Assembly: GCA_007118765.1 (NCBI GenBank)
Contig: SKQZ01000387.1
Span: 1-16,735 of the forward strand
Source of the DNA: Candidatus Hydrogenedentota bacterium
GTDB lineage: Bacteria; Hydrogenedentota; Hydrogenedentia; Hydrogenedentales; CAITNO01
Direction of reading: 5' to 3'
DNA: 16,735 bases
The notes below the pieces were generated by a model. The model was not told where the DNA came from. It ran no database searches and saw nothing but the letters and a program-made list of their open reading frames with translations. Of the stretch, positions 1 through 6,887 are shown piece after piece (the first letter of the stretch is position 1; the number at the start of each line of letters is the position of its first letter). Position numbers and translations under genes: made by a program.

Positions 1-838
1 CGTCAAGCATCTCCGTTTCGATGGGCGACTCAAACTCGCTGAAGGGCTTGCCCTCTTCTGTCAAGTCCTGCAGACCTTCGAAGAAATCGCGACGGGCGCG
101 AAGGCGCGTACCCCACAGGCTGTCATGCCCCGGATTACGGAATATAATCGTCGCTTCCGTACCCACCGGCGCGCGCGTCATCATCATGCACCGTTCAAAC
201 AGGGCGTACTCCTGCGTTGCCGGCGGACTGTCGCTCCACAGGGTCGAAACCGCGTCCAGCGCCTCGCGGGCGGGTATTCCGTCCCACTCAACAATCTCCG
301 CGCCCCAATGAATCCCCGAATGCTCCGCGAACCCGTCCGCTTCAAGCGCACCCACCACCAGACGGCCATCATCCAACGGCAATATGGAGAAACCGAAATC
401 GCCGCCAATGGCTTCTTCACGGTATTCCTTGGGCGCGGTAATATGCAGATAACCGTCAGGGATGCTGAATACATATTCCCGCAGCGCCATGTAATAGGCA
501 TGATCGTCGTCCGCCGCTTCCGCAGCAACCACAAGGGGCATATAGGTATCGTACAAGGCTTCCCAGTCAATGGCTTTCCACTCGGTAAAGGGATATTCAC
601 GCGACAACTTCAGGTGCATGGCGTCAAAGGCTTCCGACCATTCCAAATTCGAGAAGTTGCCTTCACGATATGCTCCGAACACTTCCCAAAACCCCGCGAG
701 GTCCACAGGCGATCTGGGCACGGGCACACTGATGTCCGTCAGCGGAATGGTGGTGCGGGCACAGCCAAGCAACAGCGACAATGTCAGAATGCAGAGAAGA
801 CTCAACCGGATGATTGTTTTGTAATTTTGTGGCGACAT
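1..838 (-). CDS. S41-family (C-terminal processing type) protease lipoprotein, N-terminal part, cut by window edge
   Basis: The minus-strand frame is open from an ATG at 838 to the left edge: 279 codons with no stop, so the C-terminus lies outside. Residues 1-25 form a lipoprotein signal peptide (hydrophobic LSLLCILTLSLLLG, lipobox LLGC, Cys26). Residues 66-135 match the helical lead-in seen in tricorn/CTP-like S41 proteases (FDAMHLKLSREYPF.EWKAIDWEALYDTYMP, then HAYYMALREYVFSIPDGYLH). Residues 145-235 look like a PDZ domain (GFSILPL...GFAEHSGIHWGAEIVEWDGIPA). The Ser/Lys catalytic domain would follow beyond the edge, so activity cannot be verified here. No clear Shine-Dalgarno precedes the ATG, but a good divergent promoter lies upstream. 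The likely role is an outer-membrane- or periplasm-anchored protease. The family call rests on pattern recognition. Confidence 0.75.
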   Translation of the reverse strand, partial: MSPQNYKTIIRLSLLCILTLSLLLGCARTTIPLTDISVPVPRSPVDLAGFWEVFGAYREGNFSNLEWSEAFDAMHLKLSREYPFTEWKAIDWEALYDTYMPLVVAAEAADDDHAYYMALREYVFSIPDGYLHITAPKEYREEAIGGDFGFSILPLDDGRLVVGALEADGFAEHSGIHWGAEIVEWDGIPAREALDAVSTLWSDSPPATQEYALFERCMMMTRAPVGTEATIIFRNPGHDSLWGTRLRARRDFFEGLQDLTEEGKPFSEFESPIETEMLD

Positions 839-903
839 AACGCGATATACCCAAGTGTTTATTACGTGCTTCACAAGAGACAGACCTCTTTATCTGCGGT
901 GGC

Positions 904-931
904 ATTGTATCACATTGTCTCCCTTGATCAA
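904..931 (-). promoter_or_regulatory. Candidate sigma70-type promoter for the S41 lipoprotein gene
   Basis: On the minus strand, TTGATC (931-926) and TACAAT (909-904) are separated by 16 bp, and a TGn extended -10 precedes TACAAT. Transcription would start near 897, about 60 bases before the ATG at 838. It stands back to back with the plus-strand promoter at 949-978. Sequence match only. Confidence 0.45.
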
Positions 932-948
932 ACTCCGGGAAGGCCTGT

Positions 949-978
949 TTGACCTGCATCCCTCCTCTAGTCTAGGAT
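949..978 (+). promoter_or_regulatory. Candidate sigma70-type promoter for the alpha/beta hydrolase operon
   Basis: TTGACC (949-954) and TAGGAT (973-978) are separated by 18 bp. Transcription would start near 985, leaving about 64 bases before the ATG at 1049. The -35 is one base off consensus and the -10 is two off. The rest of the 839-1048 divergent intergenic region shows nothing else recognisable. Confidence 0.4.
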
Positions 979-1048
979 TACAGAATCCATCAGACATTGA
1001 TTGCGCTTCAATAGCGTCAATGCCAACAAACGTGCAAAGGAAAACAAT

Positions 1049-2200
1049 ATGCGCAAGATCCTTAAAATTGTCGGCAGTATCATACTCGTCCTTATCTTGT
1101 TCGTGATGCTGACCAAATTGTGGGCGGATAAAACGTACTTTAACGAATACGACCCCGATCTGCCCTTTAATGTACAGATGGAGGGAAGCACAACCATACA
1201 CGAGCCCTTCGAGTTCTACGGCGTTCACCGGGTCAAACATTTTGAAGAGATACTTTTTACAATTGATGCCCGGCCCAATGAGCCGATGCCCGTGCTACTC
1301 ACCTTGCCTGTTCGGCGAAGCGGCAAGCTGCCGGCCATCGTATTTCTGCACGGCATAGGCCAAGGCAAAGGCTTTGTAAGGGAGATATGCACCCCCTTCA
1401 CGAATGCGGGCTTTGCCATGGTTTCTTTCGACCAGCACATGCGCGGGCCGCGCCGGGTAGAAGGCAACCCGTTCAAACAGGTGCTCGCTTTTCGTCAGCG
1501 CCCTTGGAAAACGGTGAATGATGCGCGACGCCTGATTGACTATTTGCAAACCCACCCGGAAATAGACCCGGAACGGATTTACCTGGTGGGCGCCAGTTAC
1601 GGCGCCATTACCGGCACCAGCCTTACCGCATTTGAAGATCGTATTCGCGCAGCGGTACTGGTGGTGGGTGGCGGCAACATTCCGGTCATGCTCAATGCCC
1701 CCATGATCCGCGACGGGGTTAACAACGCCGCATTGCACTGGATTGCCAGAACCTTTGTGTCATGGCTGATGCGCCCGGCAGACCCCATCCATTACGGACA
1801 CTTGACGGAAGGAACACCGGTGTTGATGCAAAGCGGGTCGGAAGACATTCTGGTGACGCCTGAAGCAGGCGAGGAACTGTACAACTCGCTGGGCAGCCCC
1901 AAAGAGATACGCTGGTATCCGTGTGATCATCCGGGTAACCGTGAAGAAGACGCCCCGATAATCGTCCAGATTCTTGATGAAGCGCTGGAATGGCTGCTGG
2001 AAATTGACAGTGTTCATCGCAATGACGTGCCTGTAGTGGATGATGCCGTGAGTGAGGCGGTGCAAGAGGAAGCCCATCCCGAATCACCGCCAATTGAGGA
2101 TGCTGAGGAGGATGATTTTGGCGACGATGAGGTGGAGGATGACGATAATGTCGAGGCGGACGCACCGGATTCCTCCGACGAGATGGAGGCGGCAGCATAA
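1049..2200 (+). CDS. Membrane-anchored alpha/beta hydrolase (dienelactone-hydrolase/prolyl-oligopeptidase-like) with acidic tail
   Basis: The ATG at 1049 is preferred over the in-frame ATG at 1001, because AAAGG sits 8 bases upstream and the protein then begins directly with MRKILKIVGS and a hydrophobic segment (residues 8-24), a typical uncleaved anchor or signal. The protein has 383 residues. Alpha/beta-hydrolase signatures are clear: HGIG oxyanion loop (101-104), nucleophile elbow GASYG with Ser183, acid Asp266 in SGSEDILV, and base His294 in CDHPGN. After the fold ends (about 325), the last roughly 60 residues are strongly Asp/Glu-rich (DAEEDDFGDDEVEDDDN) and presumably disordered. The likely role is an extracytoplasmic esterase or peptidase; the substrate cannot be told from sequence. 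It is the first gene of a pair with the glycoside hydrolase 25 bp downstream. Confidence 0.85.
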   Translation: MRKILKIVGSIILVLILFVMLTKLWADKTYFNEYDPDLPFNVQMEGSTTIHEPFEFYGVHRVKHFEEILFTIDARPNEPMPVLLTLPVRRSGKLPAIVFLHGIGQGKGFVREICTPFTNAGFAMVSFDQHMRGPRRVEGNPFKQVLAFRQRPWKTVNDARRLIDYLQTHPEIDPERIYLVGASYGAITGTSLTAFEDRIRAAVLVVGGGNIPVMLNAPMIRDGVNNAALHWIARTFVSWLMRPADPIHYGHLTEGTPVLMQSGSEDILVTPEAGEELYNSLGSPKEIRWYPCDHPGNREEDAPIIVQILDEALEWLLEIDSVHRNDVPVVDDAVSEAVQEEAHPESPPIEDAEEDDFGDDEVEDDDNVEADAPDSSDEMEAAA

Positions 2201-2225
2201 TCGCTTTTGGCAGGAGAAAACCCTG

Positions 2226-3962
2226 ATGTGTAGCATTGCCTTTGCCATATCCTGTATGCTTGGCGCCGTGGCGGATGACGTTGAAATTTCCTTTGACATT
2301 TGGGACTGGACGGCGCCGTGCCAAGACATGGATACCTTTGACCGATGGGTAACCGACTTGGCCACGCTGGGGGTTACACGGGTGGAAATAAGTGTCCCAT
2401 GGCGTGCGTTGGAACCCGAGCCGGGCCACATTGATCTGCATTGGCTTGAGGAGCGACTCCAGATAATCAAACGCCACGGGCTGGGGGCGCGACTGCGTAT
2501 TAACAGTTATTACGCCGGCGCAACGCCCGACTGGTATGCAGGCGCCCTGTGGCAGGCTGATGAAAACAGACCCGACGCGCTTGCGTTGCCGTCCATCGCG
2601 GATGAACGGTTCTGGGAACATTACGGGCCGTTGTCTAAGGCCATTGCCGCACATTGTCACGGCATGGACGTGCAATTCAACGCGTTCATCGGCGTTCATG
2701 CCGAGCTGAAGTGGGGCGACTGGTGGCATTACGATGATGCCGCCCTCGCCGTGTGGCGCGACGCGATCACAGAACCGCGACCGGCATGGTTGCGCGATGT
2801 TGTCGGGGACGGGGTATCATTGCCCGAACGACCGCCCATACCGCCGGCAACCACGGGTAAACCCGATCGTGATCCCACAAACCGGGCTGTTATTGCGTTT
2901 CGTGAATGGCTTTGGCGGGACGCGGTGCGCCGGTTCACGGAGGCCATCCGCCAAGGCGATCCCGATGCCGTTATTTCGGCGCCGCTCGGCGAAAGCTATC
3001 GCATCCAGAGCGCACAAATGGGGAACCTCGATTATTGGGGGCTCACACGCGGCGCGAATCATGTGGTGCATTCCTACGACTTTTTCCAGCATGGCACGGA
3101 TGGCGCATGGGAAGCGGGCGCATCGGTGGCGGCCTTTCGGGGGATTACGGGACTGCCGGTGTGTTTTGAATATGACGGGGAGGAATCCACCCTCGGACTG
3201 GGATATTCCATGCCCCATCTGCTCGCCATTGGTCGCCATGCCATGCGTGCGGGCGCAGGACTCAAGGTAGCCAACTATTCTTATCACCGGGAACTGCCGT
3301 CGGAAAAACCGGTGTTAACAAAACTGGTGACGCTGTGGCGTTCGGACATGCCCCGCGCGCCTTTTGTCCCCGACCACAACGCAGACCGGAGTAATACGGT
3401 ATTGCTGTTCTTCTCAAAATGGAGCAATTACAGCTATCGCGAGCCTGCGAATGCACACGGGTTCGGATGGCTGCATGATGCGCAGTTTGGCGTTTATAAA
3501 CTGTTTCAGGACTTGGGAATCCCCACGCGCATCATTTGTGAAGACAACCTCGGCGAAGACCTCAGCGGATACAAGGCGCTGGTCATGGCCCTCTCCCCCG
3601 CCGCCCTGATGCCCGCCTCGGCACAAGAGCAATTGGCCGCGCTGACGCTGCCGCGTATTGCCGATTATGATGACATCCCCCCACTGCACGACAACACAAC
3701 GCCCCGCGAAGCGGAAGGCATTGCTACGGTGCGCATCGCAAGTCCGGCCGCACCGATTGGTCCGGCAGACCTCGCCGCCTTGGGAACGGCATACGAGTAC
3801 GGACTGCAAACACCGGATACACGCTTGGCCGCATACCGACCCGGACACGTGGTATTGGGCTACCCCATCGGCTTGGTGTATCAGGAAGACCCACACACCT
3901 ACACCCATCAAGGGCTTATGCTCTGGGCAATACAACAAGCCACCGCATCCGCCAACCAATAG
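2226..3962 (+). CDS. GH42-like (beta-galactosidase-type) glycoside hydrolase, probably exported
   Basis: The start at 2226 has AGGAG at 2212-2216. The frame is open further upstream to 2052, but that stretch overlaps the hydrolase gene and reads as an Arg-rich shadow. The 578-residue protein begins with a weak hydrophobic leader (MCSIAFAISCMLGAVA) lacking N-terminal positive charges, so export is likely but not certain. Residues 35-110 look like the start of a TIM barrel of glycosidase clan A (VTRVEISVPWRALEPEPGHIDLHWLEERLQIIKRHGLGARLRIN). Candidate acid/base is Glu160 (VHAELKWGDWW) and candidate nucleophile Glu315 (VCFEYDGEE). The C-terminal third (about 390-578: VLLFFSKWSNYSY...YKLFQDLGIPTRIICED...YKALVMALSP) resembles the flavodoxin-like domain that follows the barrel in GH42 enzymes. 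Clan assignment is fairly secure; family number and substrate are inference. Confidence 0.75.
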   Translation: MCSIAFAISCMLGAVADDVEISFDIWDWTAPCQDMDTFDRWVTDLATLGVTRVEISVPWRALEPEPGHIDLHWLEERLQIIKRHGLGARLRINSYYAGATPDWYAGALWQADENRPDALALPSIADERFWEHYGPLSKAIAAHCHGMDVQFNAFIGVHAELKWGDWWHYDDAALAVWRDAITEPRPAWLRDVVGDGVSLPERPPIPPATTGKPDRDPTNRAVIAFREWLWRDAVRRFTEAIRQGDPDAVISAPLGESYRIQSAQMGNLDYWGLTRGANHVVHSYDFFQHGTDGAWEAGASVAAFRGITGLPVCFEYDGEESTLGLGYSMPHLLAIGRHAMRAGAGLKVANYSYHRELPSEKPVLTKLVTLWRSDMPRAPFVPDHNADRSNTVLLFFSKWSNYSYREPANAHGFGWLHDAQFGVYKLFQDLGIPTRIICEDNLGEDLSGYKALVMALSPAALMPASAQEQLAALTLPRIADYDDIPPLHDNTTPREAEGIATVRIASPAAPIGPADLAALGTAYEYGLQTPDTRLAAYRPGHVVLGYPIGLVYQEDPHTYTHQGLMLWAIQQATASANQ

Positions 3963-4078
3963 CACAGCCCCCCCTCGCCACCCCTACGCCCGCAGCCTCT
4001 GACGTGCGCCGGGAACGCCAGCGCCAGACAATGACTACCGTTATGTTATGACTATTGGCATGTCAAGGAGCGCGCCTC

Positions 4079-4140
4079 CAGAACCCATAAATCTTTATAT
4101 TTTATAGATAAAGATTTATGGGTTCTGAGTTTTTATTTGT
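4079..4140 (+). terminator. Perfect 20-bp inverted repeat plus T-rich tract: probable intrinsic terminator
   Basis: Arms 4079-4098 and 4108-4127 are exact reverse complements (20 bp), separated by a 9-base AT loop. The stem is unusually AT-rich for this genome. It is followed on the plus strand by a T-rich run (4130-4143), so it should end transcription of the hydrolase/glycosidase pair. The rest of 3963-4242 shows no gene. The length and perfection of the arms leave an operator or a small mobile inverted repeat as alternatives. Confidence 0.6.
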
Positions 4141-4242
4141 TTTGCCCTGAGTATGCCAGTTTCGTCTTATATAAAATTTTGTAGCGCGCAAATGTTGCGT
4201 GTTACAATTAAGGCATGACCCTACCACTGGAGGTTATCCCTT

Positions 4243-4860
4243 ATGGCACTGTTTCCCATACGCGAGGACGAAGTTATCAAACTGGGTGATGCGCTGGTAC
4301 ATGGACTCAAAGAAAACACCGCCGATTTCCCGTCACCGCCCATTGCTCCTGCAGAGCTGCGGAAAGCCCTTGATGCCGCCTTGAAGGCACGCGATGCCGC
4401 CGCCGCCGCACGCGCTGCGGCGGAACAAGCCACCGAAAAGAAAGACATGGCATTTGAAGTCTTGAAAGAAAAGATGCGGCGCAATCTTCGTTATGCGGAG
4501 AATACCGTTGCCATGAACGATGAAAAACTGCGGCGGCTCGGCTGGGGAAAACCAAAACGGGGACGCCCTTGCCGACGGCCGGGACAGGTTCGCGCCTTGG
4601 AGGTGTCCCTACAGGACAGCGAGTCTCTTGTGCTGGACTGGAAAGCGCCGAATGACGGCGGCAAGGTGGTCGCCTACCGTGTGGAATCGCGCACCAGCCC
4701 GGAGGACTTGCTCTGGAATGAAGTGCTTTCAACAGCAAAAACCAACGCAACTCTGGAAGACCAAACTCATGGCATTCACACCGAATACCGGGTTGTCGCC
4801 TGCAATAAGGGCGGCGACGGCGAACCAAGCAACACCGTATTGGTTGAGCAACAAGCGTAG
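4243..4860 (+). CDS. Fibronectin type III domain protein with N-terminal helical domain
   Basis: The ATG at 4243 is preceded by GGAGG (4229-4233) at good spacing. The 205-residue protein has no signal peptide and should be cytoplasmic. Residues 1-100 are helical and Ala/Glu/Lys-rich (KALDAALKARDAAAAARAAAEQATEKK) and end with a conserved-looking LRYAENTVAMNDEKLRRLGWG. A basic linker (KPKRGRPCRRPGQ) leads to one fibronectin-III domain at about 113-202, with the expected LVLDWKAPNDGGKVVAYRVE, W158 and EYRVVACNKGGDGEPSN core. I recall similar proteins of about 200 residues with the same two-part layout in planctomycete-like genomes, without known function. It is the first gene after the inverted repeat, 104 bp before the nuclease gene. 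A binding or scaffold role is plausible; no enzymatic motif was seen. Confidence 0.8.
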   Translation: MALFPIREDEVIKLGDALVHGLKENTADFPSPPIAPAELRKALDAALKARDAAAAARAAAEQATEKKDMAFEVLKEKMRRNLRYAENTVAMNDEKLRRLGWGKPKRGRPCRRPGQVRALEVSLQDSESLVLDWKAPNDGGKVVAYRVESRTSPEDLLWNEVLSTAKTNATLEDQTHGIHTEYRVVACNKGGDGEPSNTVLVEQQA

Positions 4861-4964
4861 CCTGTTTGCATTGAACGCCCCCCGGAACGAGTAATAGCAC
4901 ATGGGAGCTTCGCCGTTTTCGGTCACTGTTCTGGATTTTTGATGCCATCACCAACGGAAATGAA

Positions 4965-5777
4965 ATGTTAAAGCGCGGAGAAGTCTTAGTAGCCATAATG
5001 AACAACCCGGCGGATTTTGAAATCCTCTGTACGCAGCACTGGTATCGCATCCCCGTGCGTAGTGTTAGCAAATGGTTGCAAAGACGATGGCCGCCTTCTT
5101 GGTTGGCGCTTTATCAAACCAAGGTTTTTGGAGACGAGGCATATTCCATTCGTTACTACGGGAAAGTGGCTGAAATACGCACCGTCTATCGGTCGGAGTT
5201 GTTTCCCCACGAACCCCGGGGCCCAAAAAGCAATGAGCGCTATTATCAGCTGTTCATAAAAAACCTGCAATGCCTGCCGAAACCCATCTTGAGCAGAAGA
5301 TGGCGTCGCGTTGTTTTCATCCCCACCACATGGCAAAAATTCAGCACCGCCGTGGAAATTAACGACCTGTATGATGATAGCGTGCTTGAAGACAAACTCT
5401 GGGCCGAATTCAAGAGAAACAAGATTCCTGCGGAACGTCAGGTATTTGTGACGGCGCAAATGAAGCACTATGCGTTAGACTTCGCAGTATACTGCAACAA
5501 AGGGAAACTCAATGTTGAGGCAGACGGCGACACATGGCATGCCACGCCGGCGCGAGCGAAGTCGGACAACATGCGCGACAATGACTTAAAAACTTCCGGC
5601 TGGCATATACTGCGTTTTGGCAGTAGCCAAATACAAGAAGAGGCTGCCAGTTATTGCGTACCGACTGTAACCAAAGTGATCAACAATCTGGATGGCCCGG
5701 CGGAAGAACGCATTATTCCGAGAAAGATAGCCCTTGACGGAGAAGATGAGCAACTGTCGTTGTTTGATGATTTGTGA
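4965..5777 (+). CDS. DUF559/Vsr-like PD-(D/E)XK nuclease with novel N-terminal domain and C-terminal beta-clamp motif
   Basis: This 270-residue protein has three parts. Residues 1-137 form a distinct domain (VLVAIMNNPADFEI, HWYRIPV, LALYQTKVFG, RWRRVVFIPTTW, FSTAVEINDLYDD). Residues 138-242 form a DUF559-type nuclease fold related to very-short-patch repair endonucleases: Glu142 (LEDKLW), Asp172 (LDFAV), Glu185 and nearby Asp187/Asp189 (NVEADGDTWH), then the helix RDNDLKTSGWHILRF. The tail ends in QLSLF (263-267), the exact consensus of bacterial sliding-clamp-binding peptides. The start at 4965 keeps the VLVAIMNNP segment that I recall as the usual N-terminus; the ATG at 4998 is the alternative. 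Expected activity is metal-dependent DNA cleavage, perhaps linked to replication or repair. No methyltransferase or helicase partner is present, so a classical restriction system is not supported. Confidence 0.8.
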   Translation: MLKRGEVLVAIMNNPADFEILCTQHWYRIPVRSVSKWLQRRWPPSWLALYQTKVFGDEAYSIRYYGKVAEIRTVYRSELFPHEPRGPKSNERYYQLFIKNLQCLPKPILSRRWRRVVFIPTTWQKFSTAVEINDLYDDSVLEDKLWAEFKRNKIPAERQVFVTAQMKHYALDFAVYCNKGKLNVEADGDTWHATPARAKSDNMRDNDLKTSGWHILRFGSSQIQEEAASYCVPTVTKVINNLDGPAEERIIPRKIALDGEDEQLSLFDDL

Positions 5778-5845
5778 CTCCGTCGCGCCATATTGATACA
5801 ATTGTGCGGGTAAAACGCCCCATTTTGATTAAGGCATATTTTGTG

Positions 5846-6853
5846 ATGTTGACATTGCGCTTGGTGACATATCACGGCATGTTACTCTTTCTAATCATGT
5901 CGTGCCCGGTGGTATACGCTTGCGTTGATTTGGGTACGGTGCGGGACTCGGCCTTTTTCGGCGCCCGCGACAATTACTGGGTGGGCATGGTTTTCGATGC
6001 CGACGACCAGGAAAGCCGCGCCCGGTATGACACGATGGCGGCATGGTTTGCGGATGCGGGCGCGACCTTAAATATCGAGGTGGAGCACATTTTACCGGAG
6101 GACGCGTTGTATCTTCGGATGCGCTATGACATGAACACGGCTCCGCCGGAGCTGCCGGTCACCCTGTTTGCCGGACGCCATCCTGTTGAGGCGCGTCCAC
6201 AGCGCTTCGTGACATGGTCGCCCGCGCCGGAACCGGCGCTTTTTGAGCGCCTGTTGGAGAATGAGACGCTCACACAGATTGCACATGACACGCCCAAGTA
6301 TTGGGCGGTGCTCTTATACGCCCCCGGCCCGGAGACATCGCAACGCGCCGAAATTGAGGCAACGGTTGCCCGGTGGGAACAAACACACCCGCCGGGGATA
6401 ACGCTGCATGAAATTGACTTGGAGGCGCCAGAAAACAAGTTGCTGCACATTGTCACCGGCTTGAGCGCTGCCGAAGCAGATTGGGCGGGCATCGTGTATG
6501 GCAGAGGCCGCCTCCTGATGCCGCCGCTTACCGGCGCAGACATCACGACCGAAAACCTGAACGCGTCGCTGGAGAAAATCATTTTGTCATCCTCCTCAAT
6601 GCCGCAGCCCGCTCTGGCGGGTTTCGATCTGCCCATGCCGTGGGACGACACACAAAATAACCGCTATGTCGCCCTGGAGGGCCCTGTCGAACCACAGCGC
6701 CGTTTCTTGATAGATGCGCTCCCGCGATTTCTGGTCAGTGAACTCCCGAGCGGTGAGCGTGTTCTTAATACGCCAACCCTCACTACATTCACCGCCGGGG
6801 GCGTTGCACTCGTGCTTCTCCTGTCCGCCCTGTGCCTTCGACTGCGGACATAG
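5846..6853 (+). CDS. Exported, C-terminally anchored protein with two thioredoxin-like units lacking CxxC (function unknown)
   Basis: The frame opens with a GTG at 5774 overlapping the previous stop. An ATG at 5846 with AAGG at 5831-5834 is more likely and gives 335 residues; the ATG at 5879 is also possible. Residues 1-25 form a signal peptide ending VVYA before Cys26; the lipobox is poor. A hydrophobic segment at 313-330 followed by RLRT should anchor the C-terminus. Between them two similar units are visible: NYWVGMVFDADD with a helix and IEVEHILPED (43-85), and KYWAVLLYAPGP with a helix and ITLHEIDLEAPE (151-196). Each is followed by a strand and helix (LPVTLFAG...LFERLLENE; WAGIVYGRG...LNASLEKI). 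This resembles a tandem thioredoxin fold without redox cysteines. I do not recognise the family. It sits 34 bp before the acetyltransferase gene and is probably co-transcribed with it. Confidence 0.75.
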   Translation: MLTLRLVTYHGMLLFLIMSCPVVYACVDLGTVRDSAFFGARDNYWVGMVFDADDQESRARYDTMAAWFADAGATLNIEVEHILPEDALYLRMRYDMNTAPPELPVTLFAGRHPVEARPQRFVTWSPAPEPALFERLLENETLTQIAHDTPKYWAVLLYAPGPETSQRAEIEATVARWEQTHPPGITLHEIDLEAPENKLLHIVTGLSAAEADWAGIVYGRGRLLMPPLTGADITTENLNASLEKIILSSSSMPQPALAGFDLPMPWDDTQNNRYVALEGPVEPQRRFLIDALPRFLVSELPSGERVLNTPTLTTFTAGGVALVLLLSALCLRLRT

Positions 6854-6887
6854 CGTAACCACACCTTCCTTTACCAAAGGGGGCGCG

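Noticed and set aside
125..952. Plus-strand frame of 275 codons at the left end
   Set aside because: It is antisense to the S41-like lipoprotein frame, which has a lipobox and family patterns; the plus product shows only low-complexity Arg/His-rich sequence.
2052..2225. N-terminal extension of the glycosidase frame
   Set aside because: It overlaps the hydrolase gene by about 150 bases, is an Arg-rich shadow, and the ATG at 2226 has its own AGGAG.
1719..2729. Long minus-strand open frame (336 codons) opposite the hydrolase/glycosidase genes
   Set aside because: Product is rich in Pro, Arg and His without any domain pattern, and both plus-strand genes under it have clear motifs and ribosome sites.
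4965..5777. Nuclease as part of a restriction-modification or CRISPR-type defence system
   Set aside because: No methyltransferase, helicase, Cas gene or repeat array lies nearby; only the nuclease fold itself supports a DNA-related role.
6714..6887. N-terminal extension of the acetyltransferase frame into the preceding gene
   Set aside because: The preceding gene encodes its membrane anchor there, and good ribosome sites exist before 6888 and 6927.
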